Shown here one piece after another: positions 43,456 through 53,489 of a DNA stretch of 64,000 nt. The notes below the pieces were generated by a model. It did not search any database, was not told the origin of the DNA, and was given only the letters and a program-made list of their open reading frames with translations. Source of the stretch: an uncultured Tateyamaria sp. (GTDB lineage: Bacteria > Pseudomonadota > Alphaproteobacteria > Rhodobacterales > Rhodobacteraceae); contig NZ_CANLAG010000006.1 of NCBI RefSeq assembly GCF_947488715.1, forward strand, positions 1 to 64,000, written 5' to 3'. Position 1 is the stretch's first letter. Each line of letters opens with the position of its first letter. The position numbers were made by a program, and so were the translations under genes.

Positions 43456-45980
43456 GCCTGCGCACCTCTGCCCGTTTCGCCCGCCGCGAGTTGCGCGGAG
43501 GCCTGCGCGGCTTTCGCATCTTTCTGGCCTGTCTGGCCCTTGGTGTTGCGGCCATCGCCGCTGTGGGTTCAGTCCGCTCAGCCATTGAGGCGGGGCTGCA
43601 ACGCGAGGGCGCGGCCCTACTGGGCGGCGACGCCGAACTCGACTTTACCTACCGCTTTGCCACACCCGAAGAACGCGCGTGGATGGAAGGCATCGCGGAC
43701 GGTCTGTCAGAGATTGCCGATTTCCGCTCCATGGCCGTGGTTGACCGCAACGGTCAGGCCGAGCGTGGCCTGACCCAGATCAAGGCCGTCGACACCGCCT
43801 ATCCGCTCGTCGGAGACGTCGCATTGACGCCGGATATGCCGTTGGCCACCGCTCTGGCAGGCAACGGCGACCTGCCCGGTGCCGTGATGGAACGTGCGCT
43901 GATCGACCGGCTGGGCCTCAACCTTGGTGACACGTTTCGCCTCGGCACACAGGACTTTGTACTGTCCGCGACACTCGCGCGGGAACCCGACAGCGCCGCG
44001 GGTGGCTTTGGCCTAGGCCCTCGCACCATTGTCTATCGCGATAGTCTGGCAAATGCGCAACTGCTGGCCCCCGGTACGCTCTACAACTCGAAATACCGGC
44101 TGGATTTGCCGGATGGCACCGACCTCGCGGCGCTCGAAACCGAGGCTCGTCAGCAATTTGAAAACAGCGGCATGCGCTGGACGGATGCGCGCAATGGTGC
44201 CCCCGGCGTGGCCGAATTTGTCAACCGGCTGGGTGCTTTTCTCGTTCTGGTCGGGCTGTCCGGCCTCGCAGTGGGCGGGGTGGGCGTATCCGCCGCTGTC
44301 CGCGCCTATCTTGCTGACAAAACAAGCGTGATTGCGACCCTGCGCACTTTGGGCGCAGAGCGGCGCACCATTTTCCAGACGTATTTCCTGCAAATCGGCG
44401 CTTTGTCAGTGCTGGGGATTGCCATTGGGTTGGCCTTGGGGGCCGTGGTGCCAGTGTTGCTCGCCCCATTGATCGAAGCGCGACTGCCCATTCCGGCCCA
44501 ATTCGCGATCTTTCCCGCCCCCTTGGCAGAGGCGGCAGTCTACGGGGTCCTGACTGCGTTTGTATTCACCCTGTGGCCACTGGCCCGCGCCGAGGACGTG
44601 CGCGCTGCTACTCTGTTCCGCGACGCGCTGGACAAGGCACGCCTGCTGCCCGCACCGCGCTACCTCTTCTGGATTGGCCTTGGGTTGGCCGCGTTGATCG
44701 GCACAGCGGGGCTGTTTTCCGGCACATGGCGCCTGACACTCTGGACCGCGGGCGGCATCGCCTTTGCGCTTGGGCTGCTGGCACTGGCGGCGACGCTGGT
44801 GCGTTGGGTGTCACGCCTGTCCGCGCCGCGCGCACGCGGACGCCCGGCCCTGCGTTGGGCGTTGGGTGCCATTTCCGGTACGCGTGAAGGTGCGGCATCC
44901 GTAGTCCTGTCGCTGGGTCTGGGCCTGTCCGTGCTGGCCGCCGTGGGCCAGATCGACGGCAACCTGCGCAACGCGATTTCGGGCAACCTGCCTGACGTCG
45001 CCCCCAGCTATTTCTTTGTCGACATCCAACGCGACCAAATGCCCGGCTATATCGAGCGACTGGAAAACGACCCCGCCGTCAGCCGGATCGACAGCGCGCC
45101 GATGCTGCGCGGCATCCTCACCCAGATCAACGGCAAACCCGCCCGCGAGGTGGCAGGCGACCATTGGGTGATCTCGGGGGACCGTGGCATCACCTATTCG
45201 GCTACGCCGTCTGAAAACACCCGCATCACCGCTGGTGAATGGTGGCCCGAAGACTACACCGGATCGCCACAGATCAGTTTCGCCGCCGAAGAAGCCGAAG
45301 AGATGGGCCTGTCGTTGGGCGACACCCTCACCCTCAACATCCTCGGGCGCGACATCACCGGCACCATCACATCATTCCGCGAGGTTGACTTTTCGACGGC
45401 GGGCATCGGCTTTATACTATCAATGAACCCCGCCGCGCTGCAGGGCGCGCCGCACACGTTCATTTCCACCGTCTACGCCGAGGAAACCGCCGAAGCGCAG
45501 ATCCTGCGCGACCTTGCAAACGCCTATCCGAACATCACCGCGATCCGTGTCCGCGACGCCATCGACCGGGTCAGCGACGTACTGGCCGGACTGGCCGCCG
45601 CCACATCCTATGGTGCCGCGGCCACGCTGCTGACCGGGTTCCTGGTGTTGATCGGGGCCGCTGCTGCCGGAACGCAGGCCCGCACCTACGAGGCTGCGGT
45701 CCTCAAGACCCTGGGCGCCACCCGCCGCCGTATCCTCCTCAGCTTTGCCACCCGTGCTGCCCTTTTGGGCCTCAGCGCAGGCGCAGTAGCGCTGGCCGCC
45801 GGGATTGCAGGCGGCTGGGCTGTCAGCCGGTTCGTCATGGATACGGATTTCACGGTGATCTGGCCTTCTGCACTGGCCATTGTCATCGGCGGCGTGTTTG
45901 CAACGCTCCTGGCGGGCCTCGCCTTTGCCTGGGGTCCATTGGCGGCGCGGCCCGCCCAGGTCCTGCGGGGGCGCGAATAA
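43452..45980 (+). CDS. ybbP: FtsX-type ABC permease, YbbP-like
   Basis: Membrane protein of 842 residues. There is one N-terminal membrane helix, a large periplasmic domain, three helices (about 255-400), a second set of helices and periplasmic domain, and three more helices at the C-terminus. FtsX-type loops are LADKTSVIATLRTLGAERRTIFQTYFLQIG and ARTYEAAVLKTLGATRRRILLSF. The duplicated core matches YbbP-like permeases. The start at 43452 is fixed by overlap with the ATPase gene. The role in this family is still poorly known. Confidence 0.9.
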   Translation: MSLRTSARFARRELRGGLRGFRIFLACLALGVAAIAAVGSVRSAIEAGLQREGAALLGGDAELDFTYRFATPEERAWMEGIADGLSEIADFRSMAVVDRNGQAERGLTQIKAVDTAYPLVGDVALTPDMPLATALAGNGDLPGAVMERALIDRLGLNLGDTFRLGTQDFVLSATLAREPDSAAGGFGLGPRTIVYRDSLANAQLLAPGTLYNSKYRLDLPDGTDLAALETEARQQFENSGMRWTDARNGAPGVAEFVNRLGAFLVLVGLSGLAVGGVGVSAAVRAYLADKTSVIATLRTLGAERRTIFQTYFLQIGALSVLGIAIGLALGAVVPVLLAPLIEARLPIPAQFAIFPAPLAEAAVYGVLTAFVFTLWPLARAEDVRAATLFRDALDKARLLPAPRYLFWIGLGLAALIGTAGLFSGTWRLTLWTAGGIAFALGLLALAATLVRWVSRLSAPRARGRPALRWALGAISGTREGAASVVLSLGLGLSVLAAVGQIDGNLRNAISGNLPDVAPSYFFVDIQRDQMPGYIERLENDPAVSRIDSAPMLRGILTQINGKPAREVAGDHWVISGDRGITYSATPSENTRITAGEWWPEDYTGSPQISFAAEEAEEMGLSLGDTLTLNILGRDITGTITSFREVDFSTAGIGFILSMNPAALQGAPHTFISTVYAEETAEAQILRDLANAYPNITAIRVRDAIDRVSDVLAGLAAATSYGAAATLLTGFLVLIGAAAAGTQARTYEAAVLKTLGATRRRILLSFATRAALLGLSAGAVALAAGIAGGWAVSRFVMDTDFTVIWPSALAIVIGGVFATLLAGLAFAWGPLAARPAQVLRGRE

Positions 45981-46051
45981 GCCGCGTTGCGGCCATCGCC
46001 CCGCCGTGCCACACCCGGTCCAAGCACCCGGAATCAAGGATAGACACCCCC

Positions 46052-46921
46052 ATGACTGACCAGTTGCCCATGCCCGTGACGGCCCCATTGTCGCCCGCTC
46101 AGAAGTCCCAACTTCTGAACCTGGTGCGACGCGCCGCCAAGGCCGAAATCATGCCACGCTTTCGCCAACTGGATGCCGGTGACATCGATCAAAAGAAAGA
46201 CGAAAACGATCTGGTGACACAGGCCGACATCGCCGCCGAGGCGATGATCACCCGTGGCTTGCAGATGGCCTTTCCTCACGCGCTTGTCGTCGGAGAAGAA
46301 GCGGTAGCGACCAATCCCGACTTGCTGAACGGGATCGGCGAGGCAGAGCTGTGCTTTATCATCGACCCGGTCGACGGCACCTGGAATTTTGCCAAGGGCA
46401 TGCCGCTCTTTGGGACGATGGTGTCTGTGTGCCGGTTCGGGCAGCCGGTGCTGGGCCTGATCTATGATCCCGTGGGCGATGATGTGATCCTGGCCGACAA
46501 CACGTCGCCCGCGATCTGGCAAACCCGGTCCGGGCGGCAAAAACCGATCCACACCGGCGCCACAAAACCGCTGGACCAGTTGGCAGGGTATTTGCACATC
46601 CGTCTGATGCCGCCAGAGGACCGCGCGCTGATGTGGACCAAAGTGGGTGCCATTGCCTTTGCCGGTGCGCTGCGGTGTTCGGCACATGAATACCGGCTGC
46701 TTGCCACCGGGGCCGTCGACTTTGTCCTGTCGGGCCACCTCAACAGTTGGGATCACGCCGCAGGCGCGCTGATCTGCCAACAGGCCGGCGGCAAAGTCGC
46801 GATGCTGGACGGGACCCCCTATGACGCAACGGTGTCGACCGGTTACCTGCTCAGCGCCTCAACTCCCGAAGTCTGGGACACGCTGGCCACCCACTTTGCC
46901 GATCTGATGTCCGATACATGA
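46052..46921 (+). CDS. Inositol monophosphatase family phosphatase
   Basis: Lithium-sensitive-type phosphatase of 289 residues. KKDENDLVTQADIAAEAMI gives the first metal motif, VVGEEAVA the Glu, IIDPVDGTWNFAKGMPLFG the signature D-P-x-D-G-T, and LNSWDHAAGALICQQAGGKV the C-terminal WDxA motif. It may act on histidinol phosphate, inositol phosphates or phosphoadenosine phosphate; the sequence does not decide. Its stop overlaps the next gene's start (ATGA). Confidence 0.9.
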   Translation: MTDQLPMPVTAPLSPAQKSQLLNLVRRAAKAEIMPRFRQLDAGDIDQKKDENDLVTQADIAAEAMITRGLQMAFPHALVVGEEAVATNPDLLNGIGEAELCFIIDPVDGTWNFAKGMPLFGTMVSVCRFGQPVLGLIYDPVGDDVILADNTSPAIWQTRSGRQKPIHTGATKPLDQLAGYLHIRLMPPEDRALMWTKVGAIAFAGALRCSAHEYRLLATGAVDFVLSGHLNSWDHAAGALICQQAGGKVAMLDGTPYDATVSTGYLLSASTPEVWDTLATHFADLMSDT

Positions 46922-47466
46922 CGCCTTGGTTCTTTGGCTACGGCAGCCTGGTCAATCGCGCGACACAGGACTACCCCTCGGCCCAAACGGCGACTCTGCA
47001 CAACTGGCGGCGCGTGTGGGTGCGGACGGAACTGCGTGACGTTGTGTTCCTGTCGATCCACCCTGCACCCGGTCATCAGATCGACGGGCTGATCGCGGCA
47101 GTTCCTGATGCGGACTGGGCCGCATTGGACCTGCGGGAAACCGGCTATCAACGCATCGACGCGACGGCCTCTGTGACGCACAAATCCGACGCCACGACCA
47201 TCGCCGCCTATCAAGTCCCGACGGGCGCGCAGCGCACGGGTGGTGATCACCACATCCTGCTCAGCTATCTCGACGTGGTTGTGCAGGGGTTCCTGCAGGA
47301 ATTTGGCCCCGACGGCGCGCGCGCCTTCTTTGAGACCACGGATGGTTGGGACACGCCCGTACGCAATGACCGCGCAGCACCTCTCTATCCGCGCGCCCAA
47401 TGCCTGACCACAGAGGAAATGGCCGTGACCGACGCGCTACTTGCGCAGGTTCAACAGCGACAATAG
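46918..47466 (+). CDS. Gamma-glutamylcyclotransferase-like protein
   Basis: Protein of 182 residues. WFFGYGSLVNRATQ holds the YGSL substrate loop of the GGCT fold, and the core continues with WRRVWVRT and a DLRETGYQRIDA strand containing the catalytic Glu position. It likely releases 5-oxoproline or pyroglutamyl groups from a gamma-glutamyl compound. Coupled to the phosphatase gene by ATGA. The C-terminus overlaps the convergent MATE gene by 30 bases. Confidence 0.85.
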   Translation: MTPWFFGYGSLVNRATQDYPSAQTATLHNWRRVWVRTELRDVVFLSIHPAPGHQIDGLIAAVPDADWAALDLRETGYQRIDATASVTHKSDATTIAAYQVPTGAQRTGGDHHILLSYLDVVVQGFLQEFGPDGARAFFETTDGWDTPVRNDRAAPLYPRAQCLTTEEMAVTDALLAQVQQRQ

Positions 47467-48828
47467 GCGACCCTCGCGGGCAAAACTGTCGCGGGCAGAC
47501 GCGGTACCACCTTCGGCAATGACACGCCGCGCCAGCACCCACGCCAGACCACCAAACAGCACGCCCGCCAAGGATTGCCCAATCAGGACGCCCGGCGCCC
47601 CAAACAAATGCGCGCCCAGCCACACCAGCGGTATCATCGCCACGGTGTTGCGCCCCCAGTTCATCCAGGTGGAATAAAACGGATGGCCAAGGTTGTTGAA
47701 CGCCGCATTGGACACGAACAACACGCCGTTGAAAAAGAACAGCAAGGCCAGCGGGCCGCAAAACAGAAACACAAGATCTCGCGTGATACCTGTCGCATCA
47801 AACAATTGCGCAATCACGCCCCGCAGGCCGAACAGTACGCAAGCGATCAAGACAATGACAGCCGCGGCAAAGATCAGCGCCGCATTGAACCCCCGCCGCA
47901 CCCGATCGCTCTGACCTGCACCAAAGTTCTGGCCAAGGATCGGGCCAACTGCCCCCGACAGGGCAAAGATCACGGCAAAGGACACCGGCATCAATCGGCC
48001 CACAATGGCCATGCCCGCCACCGCCTCGAGCCCGTATTGCGCCATCGACCGCGTAACAATCGCCTGTCCAACCGGTGTGGCAAGCTGGGTCAGAATGGCG
48101 GGAAACCCAATGGTGACAAGCGGGCGGAAATCGCGGGCCATGCCGCTCATGTCGGGGCGCGGCAGGCTCCCGTGATGCCGTACAATCGGCACCAAGGCGG
48201 TCACACCAATGACCACCCGCGCCGCAACCGATGCCAACGCTGCACCGGTCAGATCAAGGCCCAGACCAAAGATCAGGATGGGATCAAGCACGGCGTTCAC
48301 GCCGCCACCATAGATCGTCGCCATCATCGCGCGCCGCGCATCCCCATGCGCCCGCAGAATACCGCCGCCCATCATCCCGACCACCAGAAACGGCAGCGAC
48401 GGGACAATGATCCGCAGGTAGGTCTGCGCCAACGCCGCTGTCTCGCCTTCGGCACCGATCCAGCGCACAAAGACCGGCACATTCAGCCACACAAACAACG
48501 CAACAACAGACCCCAGTGCGACACCGTAGATCAAGCCATGACTGCTGCGCGCACGCGCCGCGTCAACATCACCCGCCCCCAATGATCGCGCGACCAGCGC
48601 ACCCACGGCAATGGCCATGCCGATGGAAAAGGACGTGGTGAAAAACAGGATCGATCCGGCATAGCCCACCGCCGCCGCCAATTCGGCCTTGCCCAGCATC
48701 GAGATGAAAACCATGTCGATGAAATCGACAAGAAACACAGCCATGATGCCCACGCTCGACGTGAGCGACATAACCGTCACATGCCGCATGAGCGATCCGC
48801 TCAGGAACTTGGCCTGCGCCTCAGCCAC
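47437..48828 (-). CDS. MATE-family efflux transporter
   Basis: Membrane protein of 463 residues with twelve predicted helices and the MATE pattern: VDFIDMVFISMLGKAELAAAVGYAGSILFF in the first half and SFAVIFALSGAVGPILGQNFGAGQ in the second. GTG at 48828 starts the frame. Such carriers expel cationic drugs or metabolites by Na+ or H+ antiport. Convergent with the gamma-glutamylcyclotransferase-like gene. Confidence 0.9.
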   Translation of the reverse strand: MAEAQAKFLSGSLMRHVTVMSLTSSVGIMAVFLVDFIDMVFISMLGKAELAAAVGYAGSILFFTTSFSIGMAIAVGALVARSLGAGDVDAARARSSHGLIYGVALGSVVALFVWLNVPVFVRWIGAEGETAALAQTYLRIIVPSLPFLVVGMMGGGILRAHGDARRAMMATIYGGGVNAVLDPILIFGLGLDLTGAALASVAARVVIGVTALVPIVRHHGSLPRPDMSGMARDFRPLVTIGFPAILTQLATPVGQAIVTRSMAQYGLEAVAGMAIVGRLMPVSFAVIFALSGAVGPILGQNFGAGQSDRVRRGFNAALIFAAAVIVLIACVLFGLRGVIAQLFDATGITRDLVFLFCGPLALLFFFNGVLFVSNAAFNNLGHPFYSTWMNWGRNTVAMIPLVWLGAHLFGAPGVLIGQSLAGVLFGGLAWVLARRVIAEGGTASARDSFAREGRLLSLLNLRK

Positions 48829-48901
48829 GCGGGGTCACCGCGGTCGGGTGGGTCAAACACTGCCCAACGGGCCGATCTGCCATCTGCCCCCCTTGCGTGC
48901 C

Positions 48902-50224
48902 TCAGCGCGCCTTGACCACTTGCAACAACGGCATCAACGCGGCCATGTCCGGCCCATGCGCCTGCCCCGTCAGGGCCTTGCGCAACGGCATGAACAGGCC
49001 CCGGCCCTTGCGGCCCGTCGCGTCCTTGACCGCCGCCGTCCACGCACCCCATGTACCGCCGTCAAACGGCGCATCCGGCAACAGCGCCATGGCCTCGGCC
49101 ACAAAGTCGCGGTCCTCGTCCTCGATCACAGGGTCGGCACCGTCGCGGCACAGGTCCCACCAACCCTGCAAATCGTGCAGTGTCTCGATGTTCTCGCGGG
49201 TCACGGTCCAGAACGGTTCGGCCAACGCATCAGGCACGCCCAGTTCTGCAATCTGATCCGCAACCGCCGACAGCGGCAGGCCTTGCAGATACCGCCCCGT
49301 CAACGGGAACAGATCGGCCTCGTCAAATTTGGTCGGCGCGGAACCAAAACGCCCGATATCAAAACCGTCGATCAGCTCGGCCATATCCGAGCGCAGCTCA
49401 ACCGGGTCAGAGGACCCAAGCCGTGCCATCAGCGACAACAGCGCCATCGGCTCGACCCCGCGTTCGCGCAGGTCGCGCAGCGCCAGCGTCCCCAGCCGTT
49501 TGGACAGCGCCTCACCCTGCGGTCCAGTCAGCAGAGAATGGTGCGCAAAGCGTGGCGCTGTGCCGCCCAACGCCTCGATAATCTGAATTTGTGTGGCCGT
49601 GTTGGTCACGTGATCCGAACCACGCACCACATCCGTCACGCCCATTTCGGTGTCATCCACAACCGACGCAATCGTATAGAGAACCTGACCATCCTGGCGG
49701 ATCAGAACGGGGTCAGACACGCTGGCCGCATCAATGCTGATGTCACCCAGAATACCGTCCGCCCACTCAATCCGCGCATGGTCCAGCTTGAACCGCCAGA
49801 CGCCTTGGCCACGCTCGGCCCGCAACGCTGCGCGCTCATCGTCACTCAGCGCCAGCGCGGCACGGTCATAGACCGGCGGCTTGCCCATGTTCAGCTGCTT
49901 TTTGCGCTTGAGGTCCAGCTCGACCGGCGTCTCAAACGCCTCATAGAACCGACCGGCGTCGCGAAGGGCATCCGCCGCAGCCGCATAACGGTCAAGCCGC
50001 TCGGACTGGCGTTCCACCCGGTCCCAATGCAGGCCCAGCCATTCCAAATCCCGCTTGATTGCGTCGACGTATTCTTCCTTCGACCGCTCGGGGTCGGTGT
50101 CATCAATCCGCAGGATGAACGTCCCCCCCGCTTTGCGCGCAATGAGATAGTTCATCAGCGCAGTGCGCAGGTTGCCAACATGGATGTAACCAGTGGGCGA
50201 CGGGGCGAAACGGGTGGTGGTCAT
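48902..50224 (-). CDS. gltX: Glutamyl-tRNA synthetase
   Basis: Class I GluRS of 440 residues. The HIGH-like motif is RFAPSPTGYIHVGNLRTA at the N-terminus, and the KMSKS-like motif is EALSKRLG near residue 240. IRQDGQVLYTIASVVDDTEMGVTDVVRGSDHV is the anticodon-reading side of the catalytic core. At 440 residues it is slightly shorter than E. coli GltX; alphaproteobacteria often carry two paralogues, so this may be one of two. Confidence 0.92.
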   Translation of the reverse strand: MTTTRFAPSPTGYIHVGNLRTALMNYLIARKAGGTFILRIDDTDPERSKEEYVDAIKRDLEWLGLHWDRVERQSERLDRYAAAADALRDAGRFYEAFETPVELDLKRKKQLNMGKPPVYDRAALALSDDERAALRAERGQGVWRFKLDHARIEWADGILGDISIDAASVSDPVLIRQDGQVLYTIASVVDDTEMGVTDVVRGSDHVTNTATQIQIIEALGGTAPRFAHHSLLTGPQGEALSKRLGTLALRDLRERGVEPMALLSLMARLGSSDPVELRSDMAELIDGFDIGRFGSAPTKFDEADLFPLTGRYLQGLPLSAVADQIAELGVPDALAEPFWTVTRENIETLHDLQGWWDLCRDGADPVIEDEDRDFVAEAMALLPDAPFDGGTWGAWTAAVKDATGRKGRGLFMPLRKALTGQAHGPDMAALMPLLQVVKAR

Positions 50225-50429
50225 AATGCTCTCCGGGCTCTCACGCCTGCCTTGTCACAGGGGCGGCACCTTGTCCAGTTTTTGCCCAACCCGCGCGGCT
50301 GCAACGCGCTCACCGGGCGGCGCAAAAGTTTGAACCCGATCACCTTCGCAGGATGATTTTTTTGTGATCCCGCGTGACATTCAAACTGGGATACTACCTT
50401 GAGTGTATCTGACAGGAAGGATCACACCC

Positions 50430-51359
50430 ATGTCCCAATCTCCCAAATTTTCCCGCCGTTCCGCGTTGATGGCCGCAGCCGCTTTGCCCTTGGCGGCAGC
50501 CGGCGCCAAAACCGCGCGCGCAGGCGCACCCATGCTCGGCGTTGCGCAATCCAACTTTCGCCGGGTCAAGGTCGGCAATTTCGAGGTCACAACACTGCTC
50601 GCAGGGACCCGTGCCGTCGAAAATCCGCACGGCATCTTTGGCCTGAATGTCGATGATGACACGTTCAACAGCGTCTCCGCCGACGCGGGTCTGTCCACCG
50701 ACGCGGCCCAGTTCTTCTTTACGCCCACACTGGTGAACAACGGCTCGGAACTGGTGCTGTTTGACACCGGCCTGCAAGGCGCGGCCACAGTCGCGGCGAT
50801 CGAGGCCGCGGGCTACACCGCCGATCAGGTCGACAAGGTTGTGATCACGCACATGCACGGCGACCACATCGGCGGCCTGTCCACCGATGGCACGCCCACT
50901 TTCGCCAATGCGGCCTATATGACTGGCTCGGCTGAATTTGACGCATGGGCCAAGGCCGACAACGAAAACTTCGAGGGCAAGGTACGCCCGCTCGCCGAAC
51001 AGATGACCATGCTGGATGATGGCGGTGCGGCCGCGTCGGGCATCACGGCAATGGCCGCCTTTGGGCACACACCCGGCCACATGACCTACATGGTTGAGGA
51101 TGGCGGCACCCAACTGGTGATCGGCGCGGATTTTGCCAACCACTATGTGTGGTCTCTGGCCCACCCCGATTGGGAAGTCCGCTTTGACATGGACAAGGCC
51201 GCAGCAGCCGCGACGCGCAAACGCCTGCTGGATATGATGGCGGCGGACAAGACGGCGTTCATCGGCTACCACATGCCGTGGCCCGGTATTGGCTATGTCG
51301 AGACAAACGGCGAGGGCGGTTACCGCTATGTCGCGCACAGCTATCAATTGATGCTGTGA
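50430..51359 (+). CDS. Tat-exported MBL-fold metallo-hydrolase
   Basis: Metallo-beta-lactamase-fold protein of 309 residues from ATG 50430. SRRSALMAAAALPLAAAG is a Tat signal. Metal ligands are THMHGDHIGG, the His in GHTPGHM, the Asp in IGADFANHY, and GYHMPWPGIG at the C-terminus. This arrangement matches the quorum-quenching lactonase/arylsulfatase-like MBL subgroup; the substrate is unknown. Divergent from gltX, with about 200 bases between starts. Confidence 0.9.
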   Translation: MSQSPKFSRRSALMAAAALPLAAAGAKTARAGAPMLGVAQSNFRRVKVGNFEVTTLLAGTRAVENPHGIFGLNVDDDTFNSVSADAGLSTDAAQFFFTPTLVNNGSELVLFDTGLQGAATVAAIEAAGYTADQVDKVVITHMHGDHIGGLSTDGTPTFANAAYMTGSAEFDAWAKADNENFEGKVRPLAEQMTMLDDGGAAASGITAMAAFGHTPGHMTYMVEDGGTQLVIGADFANHYVWSLAHPDWEVRFDMDKAAAAATRKRLLDMMAADKTAFIGYHMPWPGIGYVETNGEGGYRYVAHSYQLML

Positions 51360-51412
51360 ACAGATGCGCGGCGGGACATCCCCGCCGCTCCTTCTAAGCC
51401 GTCGAGGCGGGT

Positions 51413-52228
51413 TCAGACCTGCCCGGCGGCGACCATCCGGTCCCACGCATAGCTGAGAAAACTGCGCCGGAACGAATGCCCACCCTCAAAGGTGCAGAAC
51501 TCGAGGATGTCGCCCTGCGGGTTGCTCTGACGGGCGCAGGACAAATCGCCCGCGTTCGCCGTGCTCTGCGGCGCAAAGGCGCCGTGGCTCTGGTACATGT
51601 CCAGCACCTGCATCACGTCACCTTGTTTGGTCTGTGCGATCCTGCGTCCCGCCAGCGGAACTGTGCTGTCCTGGGTGCCGTGAATATGTACGACGCTCGC
51701 AGGCGTTTCGCATGTCTCGGGTGGGCCTTGCCAGAACGTACCGGCCACCGGCGCAAACCCGGCAAACAGATCAGGACGATGGCAGGCCAATTCCCACGTC
51801 ACCATCCCCCCGGCGGAAAAGCCGGACATCATGATCCTGTCCGGATCTATGGCGAACCGGTCCGTCGCATCCGCGATCACCGCGTCGAAATAGGCCATTT
51901 CCTCGGTGCCCGTGCTGTCGACATTGCTGGGCACACCGGGGATGTTCCAATCCGGACCGGCGGATTTCACCGCTATCAGGGCCAGCCCCATGTCCGACAC
52001 CATGCGGCGCAGGTTCATGTTGCGCATCGTGCCACGCGCGGTCCCGCGATATCCGTGGGCAAACACAATCGCCCCCACAGGCTGCGCCGCATCGGCACCG
52101 TCTGGCATTGCAATGCGGTAGAAACGGTCGCCGATGGTGCAATCCGTATCCGGCCCACAGGCCATGGCGGGTGCAGCTCCAAAGCTGGCACAAAACAGAA
52201 GGGCAGTGGCGAACATGCGTGACGTCAT
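51413..52228 (-). CDS. Exported alpha/beta hydrolase, PHB depolymerase/LpqC family
   Basis: Protein of 271 residues from ATG 52228 with a signal peptide ending at PAMA. GAIVFAHGYRGTARG gives the oxyanion loop, RIMMSGFSAGGMVTWEL the GxSxG nucleophile, GTQDSTVPL the Asp, and EGGHSFRR the His. The family includes poly(3-hydroxybutyrate) depolymerase-like and feruloyl esterase-like enzymes. Convergent with the MBL gene upstream on the map; monocistronic. Confidence 0.88.
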   Translation of the reverse strand: MTSRMFATALLFCASFGAAPAMACGPDTDCTIGDRFYRIAMPDGADAAQPVGAIVFAHGYRGTARGTMRNMNLRRMVSDMGLALIAVKSAGPDWNIPGVPSNVDSTGTEEMAYFDAVIADATDRFAIDPDRIMMSGFSAGGMVTWELACHRPDLFAGFAPVAGTFWQGPPETCETPASVVHIHGTQDSTVPLAGRRIAQTKQGDVMQVLDMYQSHGAFAPQSTANAGDLSCARQSNPQGDILEFCTFEGGHSFRRSFLSYAWDRMVAAGQV

Positions 52229-52356
52229 GATGGTCCTCGGGCTTGGTTGTGTCGACGCGACAATGCCCGCGAAACCCCGCACAACAAGTCACAAACCCGT
52301 GTCGGCAAAGTCACGCCATCCGCACCAGTTCCGGCCTGCGACCCCCGCGCGAAAGG

Positions 52357-53388
52357 CTACGCCGCGAACAGGAAACCGGGCGCTTTGACAGAGCTGTCCG
52401 ACGCGCCCAAGCCCAGGATTGTCCGCACGAGTGGCGCTTCGTGACGGCGCAAGATGCGGCGCGCCGGTTTGGCCGCACGCTTTTTCGGAAATTCTGCGCC
52501 AAACGTCGCCTCGAAATCATCGTGGGCGGGTTTGGACATGATGCCCCGCATGTCGTCCCCAAGCAAAAGCGTCTCGCTATAGACACCTTGCGTCCGCACG
52601 ATCTCGTGCCGCTCGAACAGCAGGTGGTGATAGGTCGTCATGCCCGTATTGCGCCGCACAATGGCATCGCCGTCCACGATATGACCCGCCGCGACCAGAA
52701 CCTCGTTTGTCCCAAAAAATGGCTCGCAGCGCGGGTCCGACACCAGCAAACGGTGCTGCGCCGACACCTGCACATCGTCGCGCGCGCCAAGCAACCCGGC
52801 ACTGATTGTCACTGGCGCGCCACGGCCCATGCCCGGCACCTCGGATTTGGCAGCCCATAGAACCGGTTCGGCATCGCTGTCGCGGGTGTGGACCAGATCG
52901 CCTTGGCGGATGTCCTCGACCGGCTTGGGGCCATCGACGGTATCAATCAGCGTCCCGGTCATGAAACACGAGAAACGATAGTCCTCGGCATTGCGGTCGT
53001 AATTGTAGAACCCCGGCGACTGGCCGTTGTTGAAATTGTCGTAGTACCACTGTTCCAGATCAAAGTTCGGCGACCAGACCACCTGCACCAAATCGCCTTG
53101 CGGATTTGTCCCTTCGAACACAATTGCACCCTTGTTCCCGCCAATCGGGTCGCTTCGGATCACCACCGCGTTTTCCAGCGAGGTGCCGCCGTTGCCGACA
53201 AAGGACAACGACACCTGATCCCCTACCTCGAAATGGCGCGGGTCGTCGTCATCCGGGTGCGTCGTGATCTGAAGGTCACGGGTCGTCGTCGGTGGATAGT
53301 CGAACGAACTGGTCCCATTGCCGTTGTTCACGTTGCTGCCCGTGGACGCGGCGAATTCGTTGTTTTCTGCGTAGAATGTGAATGACAT
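52357..53388 (-). CDS. Hint-domain protein
   Basis: Protein of 343 residues. The C-terminal Hint domain begins at SCFMTGTLIDTVDGPKPVEDIRQGDLVHTRD (about residue 140) with the nucleophilic Cys, continues through VQVSAQHRLLV (the TxxH-type His) and MTTYHHLLFERHEIVRTQGVYSETLLLGD. It is a Hint_2-type module common in Roseobacter exoproteins. The N-terminal 140 residues are acidic, Asn/Asp-rich and beta-like (DDDDPRHFEVGDQVSLSF), and no signal peptide is seen, so type I secretion is possible. No intein-like C-extein was found. Confidence 0.82.
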   Translation of the reverse strand: MSFTFYAENNEFAASTGSNVNNGNGTSSFDYPPTTTRDLQITTHPDDDDPRHFEVGDQVSLSFVGNGGTSLENAVVIRSDPIGGNKGAIVFEGTNPQGDLVQVVWSPNFDLEQWYYDNFNNGQSPGFYNYDRNAEDYRFSCFMTGTLIDTVDGPKPVEDIRQGDLVHTRDSDAEPVLWAAKSEVPGMGRGAPVTISAGLLGARDDVQVSAQHRLLVSDPRCEPFFGTNEVLVAAGHIVDGDAIVRRNTGMTTYHHLLFERHEIVRTQGVYSETLLLGDDMRGIMSKPAHDDFEATFGAEFPKKRAAKPARRILRRHEAPLVRTILGLGASDSSVKAPGFLFAA

Positions 53389-53489
53389 GCCTGTGCTCTC
53401 TGTTCAGCACAATGCATCTCTGAGAAATCCTCATTTTCCGTAAAAAGCCAACGGCTTAACGGAGATTAATAGCGAGAGTTTTCCTTAAA

